DNA of 64,000 bases. Source: Candidatus Iainarchaeum sp. (GTDB taxonomy: Archaea > B1Sed10-29 > WALL01). The position numbers and the translations under genes were made by a program. The stretch lies in NCBI GenBank assembly GCA_023129115.1, contig JAGMCR010000003.1, forward strand, positions 1-64,000, in the 5' to 3' direction. The first letter of the stretch is position 1, and each line of letters starts with the position of its first letter. Below the pieces are notes generated by a model. It saw nothing but the letters and a program-made list of their open reading frames with translations, made no database searches and was not told the DNA's origin. Shown one piece after another: positions 1-8,591 of the stretch.

Positions 1-606
1 GGCGAGGACAATTACTTGATTGCGACGAGCGAGCACCCGCTCGTGGCGATGTTCATGGGCGACGTTATTCCGGAAGAGGTATTGCCGCTGAAGCTCGCGG
101 GGATAAGCGTGAACTTCCGCCGCGAGATTGGCTCGCATGGCGTGGACACGCGTGGCCTGTTCCGGGTGCACCAGTTCAACAAGGTCGAGCAAGTCGTCTT
201 CTCGAAGCCGGGCGAGTCGTGGAACTGGCACGAGCGCTTGATTGGTAACGCGGAGGACTTGTTCCAGCAGCTCGAGCTGCCCTATAGAATAGTGAACGTC
301 TGCACTGGAGACATCGGGACCATGGCCGCGAAGAAGTACGACCTCGAGGTGTGGTCGCCGCGGCAGGGCAAGTACGCAGAGGCAGTGAGCTGCTCGAACT
401 GCACTGACTACCAGGCGAGGCGGCTCAACATCAAGTACGGCAAGCGCGGGGGGGAGACGCGGCTGGTGCACACCTTGAACAGCACGGCGATTGCGACGTC
501 GAGGGCGATGGTCGCGCTGATTGAGAACAATTACGCGGACGGCGTTGTCAAGCTGCCGAAGGCGATTAGGCCTTACATGAACGGAAGGGAAGCGATTGGC
601 GATTGA
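1..606 (+). CDS. serS: Seryl-tRNA synthetase, C-terminal part (5' truncated by window)
   Basis: Class II aaRS motifs: IATSEHPL...NFRREIGSHGVDTRGLFRVHQFNKVEQ...YDLEVWSPRQGKYAEAVSCSNCTDYQARR. Confidence 0.95.
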   Translation, partial: GEDNYLIATSEHPLVAMFMGDVIPEEVLPLKLAGISVNFRREIGSHGVDTRGLFRVHQFNKVEQVVFSKPGESWNWHERLIGNAEDLFQQLELPYRIVNVCTGDIGTMAAKKYDLEVWSPRQGKYAEAVSCSNCTDYQARRLNIKYGKRGGETRLVHTLNSTAIATSRAMVALIENNYADGVVKLPKAIRPYMNGREAIGD

Positions 607-1165
607 CTATAAGCCGCGCCTCAAGAAAAAGGGCCGCGTGAAACTGAAGCAGCGCCTCAAGCTTGTGGAAAAGGACTGGCCCAAGGACTACGACGTCACA
701 GGACACGATCTGTGGATTCCTGGGATTACGATTAAGCGGTACGACGTACGCTTCCAGTGGACAAACGGAAAAAAAGAAAACGTGACAGCGGTCCCGCCCA
801 TAACCGTGCTTGTTGGGACTGCCAAGGACTTCAACGAGGGTTTGGGGACGCGGGGGGAAAGGAAATTAATTGAGTCGGCTTCCCTGAAATGGAACCAGAA
901 AGTCGCTTTCATTGACGAGTTTTTTCATGAGCCAGTCCTCCCAAAGAAGATGATGGGGCTTGGCGTTGGAAGCGGGGCCATGGATTTGTTGCTAAAAAAA
1001 TTGCACAAAGAGAATGTTCGTCTTGTCGTTATTAACCCGACGCTCCGCAGCAACCAAATAATCAAGGACAGGGGCTTCAGCCAAACGCCTGGCGACTTCA
1101 GGTACCGCATACTCAATCACAAAGGGCTGCTTGAGCAGATAAAGCGGATTGAGGAAGAGGATTAG
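596..1165 (+). CDS. GNAT-like N-acetyltransferase family protein (tentative)
   Basis: LGVGSGAMDLLLKKLHKENVRLVVINPTLRSNQIIKDRGF resembles the GNAT acetyl-CoA loop and C-terminal pattern; TTG start overlapping serS. Confidence 0.5.
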   Translation: MAIDYKPRLKKKGRVKLKQRLKLVEKDWPKDYDVTGHDLWIPGITIKRYDVRFQWTNGKKENVTAVPPITVLVGTAKDFNEGLGTRGERKLIESASLKWNQKVAFIDEFFHEPVLPKKMMGLGVGSGAMDLLLKKLHKENVRLVVINPTLRSNQIIKDRGFSQTPGDFRYRILNHKGLLEQIKRIEEED

Positions 1166-1416
1166 ACAGCCACAACGTCAAAGCCACTTGCCAACGGAAT
1201 GTCTGAACTGATGCGGGGCTGGGGCTCAGGCCAAGCATGTGGGCATATAACCCAAAAAACCCCAATTGGTCAATTTGCTATTCTGTAGCAATACGAGGTG
1301 AAGAACAAATACAAAGGTGAATGAAAACTATTGGGACATCAAACCCAAAAAACAAGAAAAAATACCTGAAATGGAGGAGCACTAATAAAAACAGAAGCCG
1401 TTAAAAATTTGTGTGT

Positions 1417-1525
1417 GGGCCCGTAGCTCAGTCTGGCTAGAGCACTAGATCTGGTGGGGATTCTGTCCCCGCCGGAGGTGAAGCTTTTAACCTAGGTGTC
1501 GGGGGTTCGAATCCCCTCGGGCCCG
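1417..1525 (+). tRNA. tRNA-Lys(UUU) with a 34-nt intron (1449-1482) between positions 30 and 31
   Basis: Acceptor GGGCCCG/CGGGCCC, D-arm GCTC..GAGC, T-arm GGGGG TTCGAAT CCCCT. Removing ATCTGG...GGTGAA restores anticodon stem CTAGG/CCTAG around loop CTTTTAA. Confidence 0.9.
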
Positions 1526-1538
1526 CTCCGGTGATAAA

Positions 1539-3089
1539 ATGCATTGGGCGGACCAATACGCGGAACAAATAGTGAAGAAAAGCCCTGGCAAGGGCGAGTA
1601 TGTCGTAGAGTCAGGCATAACCCCCAGCGGCATAGTCCACGCAGGGAACTTCCGGGAGGTCATGAGCCAGGAATTCGTGTACAAGGCCCTGCTGAAGAAA
1701 GGCGTGAAGGCGAGGTACCAGTACGTCTGGGACGACTTCGACCGCTTCCGCAAGGTCCCTAAGGGCATCAGCGCGGAGTGGGGGCAGTACATCGGCATGC
1801 CCGTGTCAAAGACGCCGGACCCGTGGGGGTGCCACGAAAGCTATTCAGAGCACTTCGCGTCAAAGCTCGTCGAGGAAAACGAGAAGTGCGGCGTGCACGC
1901 CAGCTACGTAAAGATGAGCGAGCAGTACGGCAAGTGCGAGTTCGCTGAAGAGATGAAGACCGCGCTCGAGAAAAAAGGCGTGATAAAAGGCATTTTGGAC
2001 GACTACCGCAAGGAGCCGTACCCAGAGGACTGGATGCCGGTGCGGGTGTACTGCAAGAAGTGCTGGAAGGACACTACAACGGTTGAATACCTGGGCGATT
2101 ACAGCCTGAAGTACACGTGCGAGTGCGGAGGCAGCGGGGAGTTCGACTTCCGCGAGAAGGGCCTGGCAAAAATGCCGTGGCGCGTGTGCTGGGCGCAGCG
2201 GTGGAAGCACTACGGCGTTGACTTCGAGAGCAGCGGCAAGGACCACCACGCGGCTGGCGGCAGCTGGGACACCGGCACGAGGATAAGCCTCGAGGTGTTC
2301 GGCCACGACCCGCCCATCGGGCCGATGTACGAGTTCATCTACGCCAAGGGGCAAAAGGAAAAAATGAGCTCGTCCGAGGGAAACGTGTTCACTGTCAGCG
2401 ACCTGCTCGAAGTGTATGAGCCGGAAATCGTTAGGTACATCTACACAGCCAAGATCAACCACGCGATTGAAGTCCCGTTTGACATGGGCGTCCTGAATTA
2501 CTACAGCTATTACGACAAGGTCGAGCGCGTCTACTTCGGCAAGGAAAAAGTGGACACCGAGCGCGAGAAGGAAAACGCGGAAGCAATTTACGGGCTCAGC
2601 CAAATTGGCAGCCCGGTGGAGCGGGTGCAGCCACCGTTCGGGTTCTGCGCGAGCATCACGCAAATCGCGGGTGACTTGGGGCAGGCAATCGGCATAATGC
2701 AGAGGACTGGCCACTTGCCGAAGGCGCTTACCCCGGAAGACCAGGCGAGGGTTGAGCTGCGGCTCAAGCTCGCGAAGAGCTGGGTCGAGAAGTACGCGCC
2801 CGAGGAAGTCAAGGTCAATGTGCTCGAGGAAATGCCGGCTGTTGAGCTGAGCGACAGGCAGAAGAAGGCGCTCGCGATGGTTGCTGCAGAAGTGGAGAAT
2901 GCAAAGTCAGCGGACGGGCTTGCGGAAAGAATAAAAGCAGTGACAGAGGAACTTGGCATGCAGCCAAAGGAATTATTCGAGGCGGGGTACTTGGTCTTGC
3001 TGGGGAAGAAGCGCGGCCCACGGCTCGCGCCGTTCCTGCTCTCGCTCGACAAAGAGTTCGTCGCAAAGCGGCTGAGGCTGGAGGGATGA
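1539..3089 (+). CDS. lysS: Class I lysyl-tRNA synthetase
   Basis: HAGN (HIGH-like) motif and KEKMSSSEGN (KMSKS-like); class I LysRS layout with Cys-rich insertion. Confidence 0.95.
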   Translation: MHWADQYAEQIVKKSPGKGEYVVESGITPSGIVHAGNFREVMSQEFVYKALLKKGVKARYQYVWDDFDRFRKVPKGISAEWGQYIGMPVSKTPDPWGCHESYSEHFASKLVEENEKCGVHASYVKMSEQYGKCEFAEEMKTALEKKGVIKGILDDYRKEPYPEDWMPVRVYCKKCWKDTTTVEYLGDYSLKYTCECGGSGEFDFREKGLAKMPWRVCWAQRWKHYGVDFESSGKDHHAAGGSWDTGTRISLEVFGHDPPIGPMYEFIYAKGQKEKMSSSEGNVFTVSDLLEVYEPEIVRYIYTAKINHAIEVPFDMGVLNYYSYYDKVERVYFGKEKVDTEREKENAEAIYGLSQIGSPVERVQPPFGFCASITQIAGDLGQAIGIMQRTGHLPKALTPEDQARVELRLKLAKSWVEKYAPEEVKVNVLEEMPAVELSDRQKKALAMVAAEVENAKSADGLAERIKAVTEELGMQPKELFEAGYLVLLGKKRGPRLAPFLLSLDKEFVAKRLRLEG

Positions 3090-4093
3090 AGATGGACGTC
3101 AAGGAAATACTGGAGAGGCGCAAGGCCCCTGTAATGGAAAAAGTGCTGGAGTTCATCGGCGACGGCGAGCCCGCTTTCCTGTACGAGATGATGCGCGACT
3201 ACCCGCAGCGGCCAGCCAAGGGATTGCGGCCGGCGCTCGTAATGATTGCCACCGAGGCCTATGGGCGGGACACGTCGCAGTCAATAATCACTGCCGCGGG
3301 ACTGGAGCTGTTCCAGAACTGGGTCTTGATTCATGACGACATCGAGGACGAGAGCGACGAGCGCAGGGGCAAGCCGTGCCTGCACCATTTGCACGGGATT
3401 CCGCTCGCGATTAACGCGGGGGACGCATTGCACATAAAGATGTGGGAGGCGCTTGACCGGAACAGCGAAATCATGGGCGACGAGAAGGACAAGGCCATCA
3501 AGGCAAAGATGGCCGAGATGGTGACCCGCGTCGTCGAGGGCCAGACCATGGAGCTCTCGTGGGTGCACAACAAGGAGTGGGACGTTTCGGAAGAGGACTA
3601 TTACACCATGATTTACAAGAAGACCGCGTGGTACACCACAATTGCGCCCATCCAGTTCGGCGCATTGATTGCGGGCGCGGGGAACCTGCAGGCAATCCAT
3701 GACTTCGGGGACGCGCTCGGCAGGGCCTTCCAGCTGCAGGACGACATACTGAACCTGACGGCGGGCAAGAAGTACGGCAAGGAAATCGCGGGCGACATCT
3801 ACGAGGGCAAGAGGACGCTTATTCTGATTCACTTGATGAAGAGCTGCACAAAAGCCGAAAAGAAAAAAGTCGTGGCGATAATGAACAAGGACCGCGCCGA
3901 CAAGACAAAAAAGGAAGTGGAGTACGTGCTCGGGCTGATGAAGGAGCGCGGCAGCATCGACTACGCGATTGGCGCGGCAAAGGGCTACGCCGACACGGCC
4001 ACGAAATTGTTCCCCACGCTCAAGCTGCAGGACGGGCCGGCAGCGCAGGAGCTGAAGGCGCTGGTTGATTATATTGTCGAGAGGGAATTCTAG
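3086..4093 (+). CDS. Polyprenyl (geranylgeranyl/farnesyl) diphosphate synthase
   Basis: First Asp-rich motif IHDDIEDESDERRG, second motif FQLQDDILN; ATGA overlap with lysS. Confidence 0.9.
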   Translation: MKMDVKEILERRKAPVMEKVLEFIGDGEPAFLYEMMRDYPQRPAKGLRPALVMIATEAYGRDTSQSIITAAGLELFQNWVLIHDDIEDESDERRGKPCLHHLHGIPLAINAGDALHIKMWEALDRNSEIMGDEKDKAIKAKMAEMVTRVVEGQTMELSWVHNKEWDVSEEDYYTMIYKKTAWYTTIAPIQFGALIAGAGNLQAIHDFGDALGRAFQLQDDILNLTAGKKYGKEIAGDIYEGKRTLILIHLMKSCTKAEKKKVVAIMNKDRADKTKKEVEYVLGLMKERGSIDYAIGAAKGYADTATKLFPTLKLQDGPAAQELKALVDYIVEREF

Positions 4094-4112
4094 AGTCAAA
4101 GATGAATGTCTC

Positions 4113-4138
4113 TGGGTGGCACCAATTGGTGCCACCCA
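4113..4138. repeat. 26-bp perfect palindrome TGGGTGGCACCAATTGGTGCCACCCA
   Basis: Read directly; lies between convergent genes. Confidence 0.9.
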
Positions 4139-4197
4139 AGCCTAACGTGCTGTACCGTGAATCCCAACGGATTTGCGGTTGTTCTGAGTTTCAGGCG

Positions 4198-4947
4198 CTA
4201 GACACTGAACGCTTCTTCCGGGTTCACTAGCTTGATGCCGGTCGTGCTTATCTGGAGTGGGATTATGTCCTCGACGTGCTTGGTGCCGCGCATCTTGCGG
4301 ATGTAAAGGGTGCGGTTCGTGTCAGTGCCCATGCCAATGTAGTGCAGGAGGATGACCGAGTCGGCAACGTATTCCTCGACGCCGTACTTCGAGAATTTCA
4401 TTGGCCCCGCGCCCATGGTCTGCTCCGGTATTTCAGAGATGAGGACCGCTGTCAAGTCGCTCTTGCGAATCATGTACGTGAGCTTCAGAATCATGTTCCG
4501 GACTTCCATCTCGTCCTTCATCCTGATGCCCAGGGCCGGCACCGAGTCGATTACGAGCCGGCGCGCGCCGATTTCTCCCGCGGTCTGCATAATCTTTAGC
4601 ACGAGGCGGTCGATGTCCATGGCAGAGCTCATGGAATACTTTTCCTCGCTCTGGACGCCGGTCTTGGTGCCGGTCAGGTCGAGGATGACTAGCTTGCCCT
4701 CGTCCTCGAGCTTTTTGATGTCCCACCCGAACCGAAGCATGTCCTGCCTCGTCAATTCGGGCCGCTCGTCAACAGTGACGTAGAGCCCGGGCTCGCCGTG
4801 GAGGGCAGCGCCCTGGTAAAGGAACTGCATCCCGAAGATTGACTTGCCTGTGCCGCAGCCGCCGCTCAAAAGCACGGTCCTGCCGCGCGGGAAGCCCCCC
4901 TCAATCATGTTGTCGAGGCCTTCAATGCCTGTTGGTACACGCTCCAT
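4198..4947 (-). CDS. KaiC/RAD55-like single-domain RecA-superfamily ATPase
   Basis: Walker A SGGCGTGKSIFG; RVPTGIEGLDNMIEGGFPRG KaiC-type N-terminus. Confidence 0.85.
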   Translation of the reverse strand: MERVPTGIEGLDNMIEGGFPRGRTVLLSGGCGTGKSIFGMQFLYQGAALHGEPGLYVTVDERPELTRQDMLRFGWDIKKLEDEGKLVILDLTGTKTGVQSEEKYSMSSAMDIDRLVLKIMQTAGEIGARRLVIDSVPALGIRMKDEMEVRNMILKLTYMIRKSDLTAVLISEIPEQTMGAGPMKFSKYGVEEYVADSVILLHYIGMGTDTNRTLYIRKMRGTKHVEDIIPLQISTTGIKLVNPEEAFSV

Positions 4948-4993
4948 GTTCTCACCGATTCAACTACTTCGTTGCACATTAAAATACTTTACT

Positions 4994-5347
4994 TTAACTG
5001 AGGCTGGCGACCGCGCCGACAAGCTCTTCCGAAGAAAATGGCTTCTGTAGGAAGACAAGGCCGGGCGTTATCTTCTTCAGGTCTGCCTCGACGCCGACCT
5101 CGCGCGACACCGCCGTCACGACAACCACTGGCTTGTCGATGCCCCTCTTCTTCATTTCCTTGAGGACGGCGTCGCCGTGGAGCCGCGGCAGTATTATGTC
5201 CAGCACCACGAGGTCCGCGCGCCCAAGCCTGTCGAGGGCTTCCTTGCCGTCCTTCGCCACGTCAACGGTGTGGCCCGCTTTCTCGAGCACCATTTTCATG
5301 GACTTGGCCTCGTCCGGCTCGTCCTCAACCAGTAAAATCCTGCTCAT
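4994..5347 (-). CDS. Response regulator receiver domain protein
   Basis: ILLVEDEPDEAKSMKMVLE...DLVVLDIILP...VVVVTA...FLQKPF. Confidence 0.9.
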   Translation of the reverse strand: MSRILLVEDEPDEAKSMKMVLEKAGHTVDVAKDGKEALDRLGRADLVVLDIILPRLHGDAVLKEMKKRGIDKPVVVVTAVSREVGVEADLKKITPGLVFLQKPFSSEELVGAVASLS

Positions 5348-6297
5348 TTCTTTTTCCTCACAGCCGGCAGGGTGAAAAAGGCCGTGGTGCCCTTCCCCCT
5401 CTGGCTCTCAATCCAAATCTTGCCCCCGTGCTCCTCAATCACTTTCTTGCTGGCCCACAGGCCAACGCCGGAGCCGGGGACGTGTGTCTCCAGCTTGATG
5501 AACTTGTCGAATATTTTGGAGAGGTCTTTCTTCCTGATGCCCCTCCCAGTGTCCTTAATGCTTACGAGGATATAATCCTTTTGCTTTTTCGCGGAAATGC
5601 GGACATAGCCCTTGTCCGTGAACTTGACGGCGTTTCCCACGAGGTTCGTAATTGCGCGGGTGAGCCACCTCTTGTCCCCCCGCACGTAAAAGCCCTTTGG
5701 CACCTCGGCCTTGAGGGCAATCCCCTTGACCTTGGCCTTCGGCCTCTCGCCGTCGGCAATCTCGAGAATCAGGGCGCGCAGGTCCACCCGCTTGTTCTCT
5801 ACCACTGCCTTGCCCGCCTCAATGACCGAAAAGTCCAGGATTGCGTCGACCGTGGCCTGCAGCCGCCGGATGTTCCGGTACAGCATCTCAAGAATTTCCT
5901 TTTTCTTGGCCGGGTTTTTCTCCTTCTCCAGCAGGTCGAAGCCCAGCCCAAGTGTTGTGAGGGGTGTCCTCAGCTCGTGCGACACGTTCGTCACGAAGTC
6001 CGACTTCATCTCGTCCAGGTCCTTCAGCCGCTCATAAGAGTCGGTCAAGTCGTCCATCGCGTGCAGGAGCGCTTCCTTTGTCTTCTCGAGCTCTTTTGCG
6101 TGCGCGGAGTCCTCTGCCTCCTTTTTCCTGAGCCTCTGCAGCGCCTTCCTCAGTACGCGCTCGTGGGCCCGGGCCTCGTCCTCCACCCTCCTCTGCCAGA
6201 GGTTGACGACTATCAGGGCAAGGATTAGGGAAAACACTACCACGAAAGTCAGCACGAGCCCTGTTGCCTGTACCTCCAAGAGAACCACGAGCCCCAT
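5344..6297 (-). CDS. Membrane histidine kinase (HisKA + HATPase)
   Basis: N-terminal TM, coiled coil, FVTNVSHELRTPLTTL, NLVGNAVKFTDKG, DTGRGI, GSGVGLW; ATGA coupling to the downstream RR. Confidence 0.92.
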   Translation of the reverse strand: MGLVVLLEVQATGLVLTFVVVFSLILALIVVNLWQRRVEDEARAHERVLRKALQRLRKKEAEDSAHAKELEKTKEALLHAMDDLTDSYERLKDLDEMKSDFVTNVSHELRTPLTTLGLGFDLLEKEKNPAKKKEILEMLYRNIRRLQATVDAILDFSVIEAGKAVVENKRVDLRALILEIADGERPKAKVKGIALKAEVPKGFYVRGDKRWLTRAITNLVGNAVKFTDKGYVRISAKKQKDYILVSIKDTGRGIRKKDLSKIFDKFIKLETHVPGSGVGLWASKKVIEEHGGKIWIESQRGKGTTAFFTLPAVRKKK

Positions 6298-6320
6298 AAG
6301 GCACTATGCGCTTATAAGGA

Positions 6321-7031
6321 TTACGCGAAGAAGTCCGACACTTTTATCTCGACGCCAGCCGCCCCAAGCGAGAACGGAATCCACTTGAGTGGGTGCACTG
6401 TGTTGAACATCCTCTTCACATAGATGCCGCGCTTGTTCCCCTCGAGCCTGAAGTGGATTGTCCCGTCGCAGATGTAGCTGATGGTCGCCACGTGCCTCGG
6501 CTCGTGCAGGCCCTCCTCGAGGACCACGACCGCCGCGGCCTGCGAGCCCTTCACCATCCCCACAAAAAGCTGGAGGAACTTGAACACGCTCGGCGACTCT
6601 GCGTAGAGCAGCATATCAGAAATAGAGTCAATCACGATTCGCGCCCCGCCGCCAAAGCCGCTAATCTCTTTCTTCAGCAGCCGCGTCAGCTCGTTCAGCT
6701 CGGTCAGCGACTGCATCACGTGCACGTTGGCCGGCTGCTCTGGAATCTCGCCGGAAACCCGCCATGAGTACCCGTCGATGAAGCAAATTTTGTCCAGGTC
6801 CTTCACGCCGAGCGCCTCGAGCCCGGCAATGGTTTGGGCCACAGGCTCCGACGTCACGACGTAGACACACCGCTGGTTTTCCAGCATGCCCTCTTTCGCG
6901 AACTGCCTGCAAAAAGTTGTCTTGCCAGTCCCGGGCGGAGCCTCAAGAAGAACCGTCGACTTTGCGGGGAACCCGCCGGCAAGGACGTCGTCGAGCCCGG
7001 GAATGCCTGTCCTTATCTTCATTTCAACCAC
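6321..7031 (-). CDS. KaiC/RAD55-like ATPase
   Basis: TGIPGLDDVLAGGFPAKSTVLLEAPPGTGKTTFCRQF. Confidence 0.85.
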   Translation of the reverse strand: MVEMKIRTGIPGLDDVLAGGFPAKSTVLLEAPPGTGKTTFCRQFAKEGMLENQRCVYVVTSEPVAQTIAGLEALGVKDLDKICFIDGYSWRVSGEIPEQPANVHVMQSLTELNELTRLLKKEISGFGGGARIVIDSISDMLLYAESPSVFKFLQLFVGMVKGSQAAAVVVLEEGLHEPRHVATISYICDGTIHFRLEGNKRGIYVKRMFNTVHPLKWIPFSLGAAGVEIKVSDFFA

Positions 7032-7087
7032 AAAGCATTCCTCCTAGGGCGGGGCATTGTTATTGACTAGGTGCAGGGCATTATTAA

Positions 7088-7828
7088 TTATTTTGGGTAA
7101 ACCACTGCCCTGAACTGGCAATAGTCGTCCCCCCGACCCCAGCAGTTCTCTTCCTTGACGTCGACGTTCTCTAGCTCGTAAAACGCGACGTACGCGCCCC
7201 GCAAAAGCCCGCGCACGAAGTGGCAGTAGGCCGCGTTGATGACTGGCATCCCCGCCGCGAACGCGCTCTCCTCGAGCCGCAGAATCTGCGCGGGGTAAGT
7301 GCTCTTCTCAACTTTTTCCTCCTTGAACGACGCGACGCCGACCCCGGAGTCGGCCATGAACAAGACGAGTGACTTGTTGAGGCTCTTGACGTCCTTCGGC
7401 TGCGTCTGCTTGACAATCCTCCGCCCGGCGTTCTCGCCGGCCTGGACCTCGTTGCGCTCCAGCTGGAACTGCTGCGCCACCTCGTAGGGCGCGTAGGCCA
7501 CCTCCCTGAGCAGGTCAACGCTCACTCCTTTGAAGCTCGGGCGCACGCCCTCCGGCGCGAGGTAGTCGAACGGCATTACCTGCCCGGCCGACATCACGGC
7601 CTGCTCGTCAATGCTGTAGCCCGCCTTCTTTATGCTGGCGATGATTTCCATTATCTTCACGCTCGACGCCACAAGCGCGGCCTGGAGCTTGTCCAGTTCC
7701 TGGCCCGGCGCGAACGCCCTCATCTCGCCATTCGCGAAGACCTGCACCACCACGTCGCCAAGCCTGGCCTCCATTAGCCCGAGCTTGCCGACCTGCTTGA
7801 GGGACTCTACCTTCGCCAGCTTCTTCAT
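7088..7828 (-). CDS. V4R (4-vinyl reductase) domain sensor protein
   Basis: C-terminal ...YELENVDVKEENCWGRGDDYCQFRAVVYPK typical of V4R domains. Confidence 0.7.
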   Translation of the reverse strand: MKKLAKVESLKQVGKLGLMEARLGDVVVQVFANGEMRAFAPGQELDKLQAALVASSVKIMEIIASIKKAGYSIDEQAVMSAGQVMPFDYLAPEGVRPSFKGVSVDLLREVAYAPYEVAQQFQLERNEVQAGENAGRRIVKQTQPKDVKSLNKSLVLFMADSGVGVASFKEEKVEKSTYPAQILRLEESAFAAGMPVINAAYCHFVRGLLRGAYVAFYELENVDVKEENCWGRGDDYCQFRAVVYPK

Positions 7829-7869
7829 GTCCAGCTTTACGCCAAGGTTGTACTGGTAGCAGGCGGTCT

Positions 7870-8550
7870 TCAGATTATCTCCTCCCGGTAGACAACAATT
7901 CCGGACTTGGTTATTTTGAAGGGGTACATTGCGTTCGAGTGCCGGACGCCACGCATCTTCACGACTTCCAATGCACGGCGGCGCTCGTTCTTGATTGGGA
8001 TGTTGTAGAGCGAAATGACGCCGTCAACCATGAACTCCTCAAGCGAGTATTCCGCGCCCTCGCGCGTTGCATAAGGCGCTTCCGCGGTGAAGAGGACCGT
8101 GCAGTCAAGGCCCTCCAGAAACCCAATCAGGCCAACTATGTTGCGCCTGAACTCAAACGGGTCCTCGGTGTTCATCTTCAGCAGTGTGAGGGTGTCGATT
8201 ACCACGCGATTCACGTTGTGGCGCGTGACGTAGGCCTGGAGCGTGTCGCTCAAGCGCTCCCAGTTGAAGCAGTCTACCGACACCAGGACTATGCTGCCGT
8301 TGTCAACCTGCTCCTGCAGCTTCCAGTCAAGGCCCTGGGACATGTTCTCGATTAGCTTCTCCGGCTTTTCCTCGAGCAGGACCATGAGGCCCTTGTCGCC
8401 AAGCAGCGCCCCGCGGTAAAGGAACTCCAGCCCGAAAGTCGTTTTTCCTGTCCCGGGCCCGCCGACGACCATCACGTGCCTCTTCTTGAGGAAGCCGCCG
8501 CCGAGCATCTCGTCAAGGCCCTCTATCCCAGTGGGGACTCTATCAACCAT
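7870..8550 (-). CDS. KaiC-like ATPase
   Basis: MVDRVPTGIEGLDEMLGGGFLKKRHVMVVGGPGTGKTTFGLEFLYRGA. Confidence 0.88.
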   Translation of the reverse strand: MVDRVPTGIEGLDEMLGGGFLKKRHVMVVGGPGTGKTTFGLEFLYRGALLGDKGLMVLLEEKPEKLIENMSQGLDWKLQEQVDNGSIVLVSVDCFNWERLSDTLQAYVTRHNVNRVVIDTLTLLKMNTEDPFEFRRNIVGLIGFLEGLDCTVLFTAEAPYATREGAEYSLEEFMVDGVISLYNIPIKNERRRALEVVKMRGVRHSNAMYPFKITKSGIVVYREEII

Positions 8551-8591
8551 TATACCACCAAGGGAGGTAACTCCCACTACCTATAAAAGGA

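Noticed and set aside
1860-2714. Long antisense ORFs (here and opposite idsA, purL, guaB, serS-like genes)
   Set aside because: High GC and strong codon bias create long open antisense frames; composition is Arg/Leu/His/Pro-rich with no family motifs and the sense gene is clear.
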